The notes below the pieces were generated by a model that had not been told where the DNA came from, ran no database searches, and saw only the letters and a list, made by a program, of their open reading frames with translations. Positions 9,188-17,262 of a stretch of DNA of 41,094 nucleotides are shown here, piece after piece. This DNA comes from Akkermansiaceae bacterium (lineage in GTDB: Bacteria > Verrucomicrobiota > Verrucomicrobiia > Verrucomicrobiales > Akkermansiaceae), in NCBI GenBank assembly GCA_022424905.1, contig JAKMGP010000299.1, forward strand, positions 1-41,094, given 5' to 3'. The position numbers and the translations under genes were made by a program. Numbering within the stretch: position 1 is the stretch's first letter; the number at the start of each line of letters is the position of its first letter.

Positions 9188-10033
9188 ATGAAAACCCCAC
9201 GAACACTACAAACCAAAAGAACCCGTCCCAAAAAGGGATTTCGTATGATGCATGCGGCTACCCGATCCACCAAAAAAAGAAGGCAACGTGCTTCGACTAC
9301 AGCTGCTCCTGCAGATTTGAGTGAAGTTTCCGGGGTTGGAGTTCCTCTTGCGCTGGTTGTGATCTTACTTCTTCATGTTGCTGCGATAGCCGGTATCTGG
9401 ATTCATGATAAATGGACTGAGAGCGCGGACCTTGAAGCAACGAAGGTAGCTCTCAAGGGCGACGCGCCTCCGCAAAGAATAACCAGTCTTGATTTTCACC
9501 TTGTGAGTAGTGGTGATACGGTTGGCTCTATTGCGCGTGAGTATGGAGTCTCCCAAGACTCGTTGATGAGGGCAAACGAAGGGATTGGAGAATACGAAGC
9601 GGGGTGGAAAATAAATATTCCAGCGGTTCGCAAAACAGATGTTGGTCCGGCTAATGTCATCGCAGGAGGCGATAACGTCGGTGAAGAACCACTCAAGTTC
9701 ACTCCTCAATCACGCCCGCTGATTCAGACTGGTAATGATGAGAGTATTCCTGGAAGTCGCCCGGGAGAATTGGTTGAAGTCGGGGGGTCGGAGGCGGGAA
9801 GGGTCGAACAGGCAGTCTTGATTCGTCCGGTTTCACCTGTCCGTATCGACCAGGCGCAAGCGGGTACAGTGACCAGTGGAGGTAATCAACATATTGTGAA
9901 GTCCGGAGATACTCTTTGGGGAATTGCTAAAAATAACAAGGTCACGGTAGATCAACTTAAGCGTGCGAACCCCAACGTGAATACTCAGGCGCTCAAAATT
10001 GGTGCGAAGCTTGTCATTCCAACTGGCCGTTAA
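9188..10033 (+). CDS. Membrane-anchored protein with two LysM domains
   Basis: A 281-residue protein between murD and ftsW. It has a very basic cytoplasmic N-terminus (about residues 1-45, rich in Lys, Arg and Thr) and one hydrophobic span at about 51-71. Two LysM modules follow. One is at about 103-147 (FHLVSSGDTVGSIAREYGVS). The other is at the C-terminus, about 236-279 (VKSGDTLWGIAKNNKVTVDQ). A Pro/Gly/Val-rich linker of about 85 residues separates them. LysM domains bind GlcNAc-containing glycan chains such as peptidoglycan. Location inside the dcw operon suggests a role at the septum or in wall synthesis. The start could instead be the ATG at 9245, which would trim 19 basic residues. Function is inferred, not shown. 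Confidence 0.85.
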   Translation: MKTPRTLQTKRTRPKKGFRMMHAATRSTKKRRQRASTTAAPADLSEVSGVGVPLALVVILLLHVAAIAGIWIHDKWTESADLEATKVALKGDAPPQRITSLDFHLVSSGDTVGSIAREYGVSQDSLMRANEGIGEYEAGWKINIPAVRKTDVGPANVIAGGDNVGEEPLKFTPQSRPLIQTGNDESIPGSRPGELVEVGGSEAGRVEQAVLIRPVSPVRIDQAQAGTVTSGGNQHIVKSGDTLWGIAKNNKVTVDQLKRANPNVNTQALKIGAKLVIPTGR

Positions 10034-10049
10034 TCCGTAGTTTAGACAA

Positions 10050-11192
10050 ATGGGTAAAGCAGCTTCTATTTTTTTGTGTCTTGCGGTCGCCGCACTGATC
10101 ACTCTGGGGTTGGTGATGTTGGCAAGTGCTAGCGCGAAATGGGATAGTGACACGGACCAGTATTCCTTTTTGGTTCGCCAAGCAAGATGGTTGGTGGTTG
10201 GTGTCGTGCTTATGACCTTAATGGCTTTAATGGACTATCGGGTGCTCCAAAAATTAAGTTGGCCACTCTTTATCGGTGCCTGTATTGCGCTACTTCTTTG
10301 CTACGTCCCGGGTATCGGCGACGATGCAAAGGGGGAAAATCGTTGGATTATTCTGCCAGTAATCGGCCGAGTCCAACCATCGGAACCGGCCAAGTTGATT
10401 GTGATGGTTGTCCTTGCTTCTTGGTTCGCTAAGCATCAGGCGGAGACCAAGAGCTTCTGGAAGGGATTTGTGATTCCCTCATTTATTCTGGGAGTTCCCC
10501 TTCTACTGATTCTCTTTGAAATGGATATGGGAACGGCCGCGGGCTTGGGTGCTGCCGGATTGATTGTGTTTTTTGTTTCTGGAACTCGCATGCGCTATCT
10601 TGGAACGTCGGTGGTGATCACTCTAGCGCTAGCCTATCAAATGGTGCGGACTAATCCCAACCGTTGGGAGAGAATCATTGCGTTCATGGATCTTGAGTCA
10701 TACAAGCAGGGTCGCGGCTGGCAGCAGTGGCTCGCGACTCAAGCTTTTGGAAATGGCGGGACTAGCGGAATGGGCTTAGGGAATGGTGTGGTGAAGCAAA
10801 TGAATCTTCCCGAGCATCACACCGATTTTATTTTCCCAATTATTGGTGAGGAATTGGGTGTCTTTGTGACGATGGGAGTAGTCCTTTGTTTCGTGGTGAT
10901 TTTTTTAATTGGTCTGGGAATTTCAATGCAAGCTTCTGACCGCTTTGGTGGGGTGCTTGGAATCGGGATCACTTCGGCTTTGATCATACCAGCGATGATG
11001 AATCTTGGCGTGACGACGGCTTCTCTCCCTAATACAGGACTCCCACTGCCCTTTGTGAGTTATGGTGGTTCCAGCCTTATTTTCAGCTTCGCAATGATCG
11101 GAGTGCTCCTGAGTATTCTCCGACGTTCAAATGTTGGCGATGTCACCGAGATGCCCGCATTGAAGCAAAAAGTGCTCGAGGTACGACTTTGA
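10050..11192 (+). CDS. ftsW: Septal peptidoglycan glycosyltransferase FtsW
   Basis: SEDS-family polytopic membrane protein that polymerises lipid II at the division site with FtsI. Typical features are the SASAKWDSD loop after the first span, the FEMDMGTA block with its conserved acidic residue, the long loop ending EHHTDFIFPIIGEELG, and the PLPFVSYGGSSLIFSF signature. The 380 residues carry about ten spans. RodA is the paralogue to exclude, but the dcw position favours FtsW. It is the last gene of the operon here. The next gene is on the other strand, ending 10 bases beyond the ftsW stop, with no clear terminator between them. Confidence 0.93.
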   Translation: MGKAASIFLCLAVAALITLGLVMLASASAKWDSDTDQYSFLVRQARWLVVGVVLMTLMALMDYRVLQKLSWPLFIGACIALLLCYVPGIGDDAKGENRWIILPVIGRVQPSEPAKLIVMVVLASWFAKHQAETKSFWKGFVIPSFILGVPLLLILFEMDMGTAAGLGAAGLIVFFVSGTRMRYLGTSVVITLALAYQMVRTNPNRWERIIAFMDLESYKQGRGWQQWLATQAFGNGGTSGMGLGNGVVKQMNLPEHHTDFIFPIIGEELGVFVTMGVVLCFVVIFLIGLGISMQASDRFGGVLGIGITSALIIPAMMNLGVTTASLPNTGLPLPFVSYGGSSLIFSFAMIGVLLSILRRSNVGDVTEMPALKQKVLEVRL

Positions 11193-11202
11193 CGGCCTCT
11201 TC

Positions 11203-12180
11203 TTACTTTTTCTTCGGAAGAACCCAGATGTTTCGGAAGACAACGGGATTTCCGTGATTTTGGAGAAAGACAGGAAGGGGCTCATCTTTGAGTGCGCCTT
11301 TACCAGGAGCAGCGGTTGTATTGTCCTTGGGAAGCTCGCGATCCTTGTGAATCGTCACTCCGTTAAGCTTGACCGTCATACGCGGCCAAGCCTTGCGATT
11401 GCCGTCCTTATCAAATTTGGCGGCGGTGAAATCCACATCATAAGTTTGCCAGACTAGAGGTGGGAGGCAGGCATTCACATCAGGTTCTGAGATGGAGTAG
11501 ATTCCACCGCATTCATTCATTTTTCCTTCAAGTGCGAAGGAGTCGAGGACTTGAGTTTCCCAACGACCACCGAAATAGACTCCGCTATTCCCACGGCCCT
11601 GACCACGTGCAAATGGTTTGTAAGGAGTGCGGAACTCAAGGTGGAGTTTGTAGTCCTTGAATGTTGGCTTGCTCGTCGTGCCGGTGGCCTGAAGCAGGCC
11701 ATCTTTCATTTGACCATTTTGCCAATGTTCAACGCTTGAACCGTCGAAAAGTATTGTAGAACCCTTGGGTGCTTCAGCTCCGAGCGTGGGGCTTTGGCGG
11801 GCGACTCTCGGGAGTTTGATTGCTGCCTTGCCAGCTTGTTGAATCGTCAGGGTTTTATCTTTCAGCAGTGCTGATGTCCCCTTGCTCTTAGCGAAAGTGA
11901 CGATTCCTTTTTCAAGGCTGCCGGAAATCTTAATTCGTGAATCTTTTTTTTCCCATCCAAGTCCGGGAAGTCCTCCGTCTAAAATATAGAGATCAAAATT
12001 CCCACCCCCTAGTGCCACGATTTGAGCTCCCAATGCTGCGCCTTCGTGATGATATTCACCCTGAATCGAGAAGTCGGTGTCTTCTTTAAGAGCCAGTGCG
12101 GGATCAGTCCACGTTTTAGATTTGTCTGCAGCGGTTAAAGCTAGAGCTGAGATAGAGAAGGCAATAAGGAAGGTTTTCAT
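11203..12180 (-). CDS. Secreted DUF1080 protein (3-keto-disaccharide hydrolase family), two-domain
   Basis: A 325-residue exported protein with a signal peptide (MKTFLIAFSISALALTAA, then ADKSK). The C-terminal half (about 145-325) is a DUF1080 domain, a concanavalin-like beta sandwich now described as 3-keto-disaccharide hydrolase. It shows GNSGVYFGGRWETQVLDSF, near-identical in pattern to the neighbouring gene. The N-terminal half (about 35-130) is a separate domain I do not recognise. It is the last gene of the minus-strand block headed by the DUF1549/DUF1553 gene at 14575-16953. Substrate cannot be told from sequence. Confidence 0.85.
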   Translation of the reverse strand: MKTFLIAFSISALALTAADKSKTWTDPALALKEDTDFSIQGEYHHEGAALGAQIVALGGGNFDLYILDGGLPGLGWEKKDSRIKISGSLEKGIVTFAKSKGTSALLKDKTLTIQQAGKAAIKLPRVARQSPTLGAEAPKGSTILFDGSSVEHWQNGQMKDGLLQATGTTSKPTFKDYKLHLEFRTPYKPFARGQGRGNSGVYFGGRWETQVLDSFALEGKMNECGGIYSISEPDVNACLPPLVWQTYDVDFTAAKFDKDGNRKAWPRMTVKLNGVTIHKDRELPKDNTTAAPGKGALKDEPLPVFLQNHGNPVVFRNIWVLPKKK

Positions 12181-12263
12181 GTTTGTGAGTTTTTAAGATT
12201 TTGAGAAATACCGAAAGATGAATGTGCGTTGGTGCAAAGGTTACACCAATTTGGAAGGGCGTG

Positions 12264-12956
12264 TCACTTTTCGATTTTTGAAAAGTCTTCGGGAGTGACT
12301 TTGAATTTTTTAAAAGCAATTGGACCGTGGTCACCTTGAATAAAGACAGGATCTCTGCTTGCCCAGCCAGCGCGTTGGGCGGCTCGAGTAGGGCCTTTTG
12401 CGGTAATGTTTTTTTGAACAAGTTGACCGTTGAGATACACAGAGATGAAGCGAGGATATTCGAGAACTTTGCCGTCTTTGGCTAGGCGTGGGGCCCGGAA
12501 TTTAATAATTAATTTTTGCCATTCTCCGGCTGGGTTGGCGGCGTTGACTAAGGGAGGCACGCCATCAAAGCCTTTTGGGTTGCGGTCATTATCCCAGCGG
12601 CGGTAGAGGCCGCCCATATCGCCATAGCCAACGTTTTCTTTTCCATGGCTATCAAGGATTTGGATTTCATAACGCCCCATGAGATAGATTCCTGAGTTAG
12701 AATCTTTAGGGACAAGGAATTCAGCTTCGATGGTGCAGTCACCGAATTTTTTGATCGTTTGAAGGTAGCCTGCCTTTTTAGGTGAGCTCGCATTGGTAAA
12801 AAAAGAAGATTTCCCGGTATTCTGGACTTTGATGTTTTTGCCATCGACATCTACCACGGTGCTTGTGGTCCACCCCTTTTGGGGTTTGAAGGTTTCCTCC
12901 CATTCGAAAGCAGAGGCAAAAGAGGTGAGAATGAGTATTAAGAATCCGTATTTCAT
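12264..12956 (-). CDS. Secreted DUF1080 protein, single-domain
   Basis: A 230-residue exported protein with a short signal peptide (MKYGFLILILTSFASA). The rest is one DUF1080 domain: the core NSGIYLMGRYEIQILDSHG and the end segment RDPVFIQGDHGPIAFKKFKV are both typical. It is a paralogue of the next gene downstream (11203-12180) but lacks that protein's N-terminal domain. The two are separated by 83 bases and read in the same direction, so co-transcription is likely. Family members act on oxidised disaccharides or are linked to glycan use. The exact substrate is unknown. Confidence 0.87.
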   Translation of the reverse strand: MKYGFLILILTSFASAFEWEETFKPQKGWTTSTVVDVDGKNIKVQNTGKSSFFTNASSPKKAGYLQTIKKFGDCTIEAEFLVPKDSNSGIYLMGRYEIQILDSHGKENVGYGDMGGLYRRWDNDRNPKGFDGVPPLVNAANPAGEWQKLIIKFRAPRLAKDGKVLEYPRFISVYLNGQLVQKNITAKGPTRAAQRAGWASRDPVFIQGDHGPIAFKKFKVTPEDFSKIEK

Positions 12957-13080
12957 GACTAAAAGATACGTAATCAGAAACTAGCTGCTTGCATTTGGTT
13001 ACTCCCTCTTAATTTCCAAGGGTAGCGATGGTAAAAGTTATTTTTTTGAGCTTTTGCCTTTTCGTTCTCCTTATGGACCT

Positions 13081-14526
13081 TCAAGAGAGAATCCCCTTCA
13101 CCACTTTGGCTGGATTAACACCAGTAAGCTTTTGATCGAGGCCCATAAAGGGGAATGTTAGGCGGTCATGATCAATGCCGAGTTGGTGGAGGATTGTGGC
13201 GCTGAAATCGCGGACGGGGACTTCATCCTTAACGACATTATAGGAGTAGTCGTCCGTTTCGCCGAAAGTGGTTCCGCCCTTGATTCCGCCCCCAGCCATC
13301 CAGGTGGAGAAGCATTTAGGGTGGTGATCGCGGCCGTAGTTGTCGCGGGCAAGCTTGCCCTGCCCATAGGTAGTCCGGCCGAATTCGCCAGCAAAGACGA
13401 CGAGAGTATCATCAAGCATGCCTCTTTGCTTGAGGTCATTGATGAGCCCGGCGCAAGGCTGATCGACGTCGTAAGCTTGGCCACGGACTTTTTTGGGAAG
13501 TCCGACGTGGTGGTCCCAGCCACGGTGGAAGAGCTGAATGAAGCGAACTCCTCGTTCTGCCATGCGGCGGGCGAGAAGGCAGTTTCGAGCGAAAGAGCCG
13601 GATTTTTTGACTTCTGGACCGTAGAGTTTTTCGTTAATCGCCTCGTTTTCTTTTGTGAGGTCGGTGAGGTCTGGAACAGAGGCTTGCATACGGAAAGCCA
13701 TTTCTTGTTGGGCGATGGTAGTCTGGATCTCAGGGTCTCCAATTTTGGCCATCTCCTCTTCGTTAAGTTTGGTGACGAGGTCGAGCATCTTGCCTCGGGT
13801 TTTGGGGGAGACATTGGAGGGGTTTGAGAGAAAGAGAACAGGGTCGCCAGAAGGTTGGAAAGGAACGCCTTGATGCTTTGAAGGGAGAAATCCGGATCCC
13901 CAAAGGCGGGAGTAGAGCCCTTGGACATTTTGGCTATCACCGGACCAGAAGGCCGAGTTGAGAACAATAAAATCGGGAAGGTTTTCGTTCATGCGGCCAA
14001 GTCCATACGAAAGCCAAGCGCCCATGGAAGCTTTGCCAGGAATTTCTGTGCCGGTACAGAAAAGTGTCTTACCAGGATCGTGGTTGATAGCGGTTGTGGA
14101 AGTGGACTTGATGAGTGCGAGGTCATCTGCAACTGATCCCAGATGAGGAAGAACCTCGGAAAGGTGCATCCCGCTTTGACCATGAGGGTTAAACTTAAAC
14201 ATGGAGGGTGCAACGATCTTGGCGCGGCCTTTGGTCATTGCCGTAACGCGTTGGCCTTTGTGGATAGATTCGGGAAGTTCTTCTTTAAAGCGTTTGTGAA
14301 GGTCGGGCTTGTAGTCGAATAGGTCGAGCTGAGAGGGAGCGCCGGCCATAAAGAGGAAGATGACACGCTTGGCAGGCGCTTTGGGTAGATGGTAGGTCTG
14401 GGGATACGGATCTCCGGCTCCGCCCTTTGGGGTAGCGGCCTGGGCTGCAATATTGCCGAGGATTGTGGAACCGAGGCCCATGCCGGTGGTATTGAGAAAT
14501 TGTCGGCGAGTTTGTGGATCGAACAT
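13081..14526 (-). CDS. Tat-exported DUF1501 protein (first copy)
   Basis: A 481-residue member of DUF1501, a family in the alkaline-phosphatase/sulfatase-like superfamily that is abundant in Planctomycetes and Verrucomicrobia. The N-terminus has a twin-arginine signal (RRQFLNTTGMG, then a hydrophobic Ala/Gly-rich stretch), so export is probably folded and via Tat. Family blocks include RVIFLFMAGAPSQLDLFDYKP, INHDPGKTLFCTG, GWDHHVGLPK and VVFAGEFGRT. It lies 48 bases downstream of the DUF1549/DUF1553 gene, the usual partner order. The biochemical activity of DUF1501 has not been settled. It lacks the Cys-x-Pro-x-Arg sulfatase motif. Confidence 0.9.
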   Translation of the reverse strand: MFDPQTRRQFLNTTGMGLGSTILGNIAAQAATPKGGAGDPYPQTYHLPKAPAKRVIFLFMAGAPSQLDLFDYKPDLHKRFKEELPESIHKGQRVTAMTKGRAKIVAPSMFKFNPHGQSGMHLSEVLPHLGSVADDLALIKSTSTTAINHDPGKTLFCTGTEIPGKASMGAWLSYGLGRMNENLPDFIVLNSAFWSGDSQNVQGLYSRLWGSGFLPSKHQGVPFQPSGDPVLFLSNPSNVSPKTRGKMLDLVTKLNEEEMAKIGDPEIQTTIAQQEMAFRMQASVPDLTDLTKENEAINEKLYGPEVKKSGSFARNCLLARRMAERGVRFIQLFHRGWDHHVGLPKKVRGQAYDVDQPCAGLINDLKQRGMLDDTLVVFAGEFGRTTYGQGKLARDNYGRDHHPKCFSTWMAGGGIKGGTTFGETDDYSYNVVKDEVPVRDFSATILHQLGIDHDRLTFPFMGLDQKLTGVNPAKVVKGILS

Positions 14527-14574
14527 GCGGCTGAATATTTGAGGTTAAAGCGTGGAGAGGGATGTTCGCCCTCC

Positions 14575-16953
14575 CTATTGTTTGTTTTTAAAGGAATCCT
14601 GATTGAGTAGGGTATGGACGATCATAGTCCAAGCGAAGTGATCATCACCATCTTCACGGAAAGTTGTGAGACCCTCTCTGAGGACCTTGAGGGAGAGCTC
14701 CGAGGGTTTGTGAGTGGTCACGGTTTCGTGGAGGCGAATCAGCTTCTCGTCTTCGCTTCCTTCCTCGGCCATCAGAGTTTTAGCTTTGTGGGCTGCAGCT
14801 TTAAAATACTCGGGCTCGTTCATAAGGAGAAGAGCTTGAAGCGGAGTGTTGGTCCGCTCGCGGCGGGCGATACAAGCATCGCGGCTCGGGGCATCGAAGA
14901 TGGTCATTTGCGGTGGCGCGAGGCCCCGCTTCCAAAAAGTGTATATAGAGCGGCGCGTGTCTGCGGGAGCGGGGTCTGCTTGAAAAGAGTTTGGGTAAGA
15001 AGAGGGGAGTGCGACCATTTTCCAGATGCCAGCGGGCTGTGGAGTTTTGACAGAACGACCGCCCATTTCGCGGTTCAGAACTCCAGTAACTGCGAGGAGT
15101 TGGTCGCGAATAATTTCGGAGTCAAGCCTGGTGCGGGATCCACGGGCAAGAAGGCGGTTCTCGGGATCGGTTTTAAAGTCGACCGAAGTGGCGGCGGAGG
15201 ATTGTTGGTAAGTTTGAGTGAGGACGATATCCTTCATAAGTTTTTTGACGTTCCAACCTGATTCGATGAATTTAAGAGTGAGGTGGTCGAGGAGTCTGGG
15301 GTGGCTAGGCCACATGCCTTGAGCTCCGAAATCTTCGGAAGTTTTGACGAGTCCGGTGCCGAGCAATTGCTGCCAGAAGCGATTGACAGCGACGCGGGCG
15401 GTGAGGGGATTTTGTTTTTCGACAAGCCAGTTGGCGAGGTCCATACGGGAAGGGACTTCAGCGGATTTTGTGAGAGGTGGGAGAAATTGTGGGGTATCGC
15501 GGGTCACTTCTTGGCCGAGCTGATCGTAGTTCCCACGGACGCGGATGTGGGTCTTTTTAGGTTCGCTACGTTCGCGCATGACCATCGCTCCGCGGACTTG
15601 CCGAAGATAGCTGGAGCGTTGTTTTTTTAGATCGGAAATTTGCTTTTCAGCGATGGGAATCTGAGGTTTGAGGTTCGGTTTGGCTTTCGAAGTCTCATCA
15701 GGGGCTGCGGGTATGCCGGTTGCAGCTTGCAGTTGCTTAAAAGAGGCGAGTTTTTCTTGGGTAAGCTCTATTTGGCGGTCGAAGTCGGCGAGTTTTAATT
15801 TCTGCTCCTCGGTTGGAAGGTCGAGGTAGGGTGGCTGAAGGCCACGGTAAAAGTCGGGCCCACCTCGTCCGCCGGTTTCGGGAGCCCCATCGAAATTATT
15901 GAAGAAGGCATACATTTGGTAGAAGTCCTTTTGGGTGACGGGGTCATATTTGTGGTCGTGGCAGACCGCGCATCCCAGGGTGAGGCCCATAAAGGCGGTG
16001 CCAACCGCTGATACGCGGTCAACGACGTTTTTGAAGTGGCTCTCCTCGGGAAGGGCAGTACCCCGGTCAATGATGAGATGAAGACGGTTGAAACCCGAGG
16101 CGATGAGTTGTTCTTGTGTGGGTTTTTCGTACAGGTCGCCAGCAATTTGGTATTTGGTGAATTGATTGTAGGGGAGGTTTTTGTTGAAGGCCTGAATAAC
16201 CCAGTCGCGGTAAGGGGAGTGATCACGGTAGTGATCGTGGTGGTTGCCATTAGTGTCGGCGACGCGGACCAGATCTAGCCAATACTTCGCCATATGTTCG
16301 CCATAAGAGGGCTTCGTTAGGAGCCGGTCGACAAGATTTTGGTAGGCGTTAGGTGAGGTATCGGTAATAAATTGATCAATTTCCTCTAGGGTTGGGGGGA
16401 GTCCTGTTAGGTCGAGCGAAAGCCGGCGAATGAGGGTGCGATTATCAGCTTTTCTATTAGGCGATTTCCCTTTTGCTTCGATTTTGGCAAGAACGAATTT
16501 GTCGATGTCTGACAGGGCCCAGCTATCATTAGTAATGGCAGGGATTTCCTGCTTTTTAGCGGGGACGAAAGCCCAAAATTCTTCGTATTCGGCACCTTCC
16601 TCGATCCATTTTTTGAGGAGCTCTTTTTCGTCGTAAGTTAGAGGCTTGGCGTGGCCATCGGCAGGAGGCATAGGATCATCTTTGCTCGTGATGCGGACCC
16701 AAGCTTCGGAATCTTTTAGCGATTTTGGAACAATGGCGGCGATACCGTCTTTTTCTCTGTAGGCTCCTTCTGGGGTGTCAAGGCGGAGCCCGGCCTTGCG
16801 GTTTGCCTTACCTTTGGCATCAACCCCATCGTCAGGTCCGTGGCATACAACGCACTTGGCAGAGAGAATGGGCCGCACATCCTTATTAAAAGAAATTTCG
16901 GCTTGTAAAAGAAGGGGCGATAAAAACAAGAGGATGTAAGTGCGCGAAAGCAT
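14575..16953 (-). CDS. DUF1549/DUF1553 protein with N-terminal cytochrome-c-like domain
   Basis: A 792-residue exported protein with signal peptide (MLSRTYILLFLSPLLLQA). After it comes a planctomycete-type cytochrome C domain with the haem-binding CVVCH at residues 34-38. The middle is a DUF1549 domain (about 145-350), which contains a second CxxCH, CAVCH at 328-332. The C-terminal part is DUF1553 (about 500-770), with RMDLANWLVEKQNPLTARVAVNRFWQ-type sequence and an RRSIYTFWKRG segment. Such proteins nearly always sit next to a DUF1501 gene, as here. A redox role in the periplasm is likely from the haem motifs. The substrate is unknown. Confidence 0.9.
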   Translation of the reverse strand: MLSRTYILLFLSPLLLQAEISFNKDVRPILSAKCVVCHGPDDGVDAKGKANRKAGLRLDTPEGAYREKDGIAAIVPKSLKDSEAWVRITSKDDPMPPADGHAKPLTYDEKELLKKWIEEGAEYEEFWAFVPAKKQEIPAITNDSWALSDIDKFVLAKIEAKGKSPNRKADNRTLIRRLSLDLTGLPPTLEEIDQFITDTSPNAYQNLVDRLLTKPSYGEHMAKYWLDLVRVADTNGNHHDHYRDHSPYRDWVIQAFNKNLPYNQFTKYQIAGDLYEKPTQEQLIASGFNRLHLIIDRGTALPEESHFKNVVDRVSAVGTAFMGLTLGCAVCHDHKYDPVTQKDFYQMYAFFNNFDGAPETGGRGGPDFYRGLQPPYLDLPTEEQKLKLADFDRQIELTQEKLASFKQLQAATGIPAAPDETSKAKPNLKPQIPIAEKQISDLKKQRSSYLRQVRGAMVMRERSEPKKTHIRVRGNYDQLGQEVTRDTPQFLPPLTKSAEVPSRMDLANWLVEKQNPLTARVAVNRFWQQLLGTGLVKTSEDFGAQGMWPSHPRLLDHLTLKFIESGWNVKKLMKDIVLTQTYQQSSAATSVDFKTDPENRLLARGSRTRLDSEIIRDQLLAVTGVLNREMGGRSVKTPQPAGIWKMVALPSSYPNSFQADPAPADTRRSIYTFWKRGLAPPQMTIFDAPSRDACIARRERTNTPLQALLLMNEPEYFKAAAHKAKTLMAEEGSEDEKLIRLHETVTTHKPSELSLKVLREGLTTFREDGDDHFAWTMIVHTLLNQDSFKNKQ

Positions 16954-17204
16954 GCCGAAGAATGGGAGGGGTTTTTATGGATAACTGGCAGGACTACTCC
17001 AATCATAACTGGTTCTTATTTGAATACTGAGAGGACATATAGTTTTTTATCACTAGGATTGAGGATATCCGTCTTCGGTGAGGTTCGGTGGTGAGCAATT
17101 TAGCTAAAATTTCAATAAGCTGGGCGGCATTAATATCTAAAAATCTCGCTCATAATTCCTGATCTCAATTGATTTCAAGAGGCTTCGCTATCGCTGGGTC
17201 AAAG
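16954..17204. other. Intergenic stretch upstream of the first DUF1549/DUF1553 gene
   Basis: About 250 bases between the terminator at 17205-17238 and the start of the gene at 16953. It is A/T-rich compared with the flanking genes and must hold the promoter for the minus-strand block 16953-11203. I could not pick convincing -35 and -10 elements, saw no Shine-Dalgarno before the start at 16953, and found no open frame worth calling. Confidence 0.4.
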
Positions 17205-17238
17205 AAAAACCAGCGCCCTTTTCAAGGCGCTGGTTTTT
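17205..17238 (-). terminator. Rho-independent terminator ending the DUF1501 operon
   Basis: A 13-base-pair stem (AAAAACCAGCGCC paired with GGCGCTGGTTTTT) with an 8-base loop lies 24 bases after the stop of the gene at 17263. Read on the minus strand, the 3' arm ends in TTTTT followed by CTTT. The symmetry means it could also work on the plus strand. Confidence 0.88.
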
Positions 17239-17262
17239 GAGAAGGATTTAGGCTCCCGGTTC

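Noticed and set aside
13168-13827. 219-codon plus-strand open frame
   Set aside because: It is antisense to the first DUF1501 gene, whose product has clear family motifs. No signal or domain in the antisense frame.
14614-15261. 215-codon plus-strand open frame
   Set aside because: It lies opposite the DUF1549/DUF1553 gene and shows no domain or translation signal.
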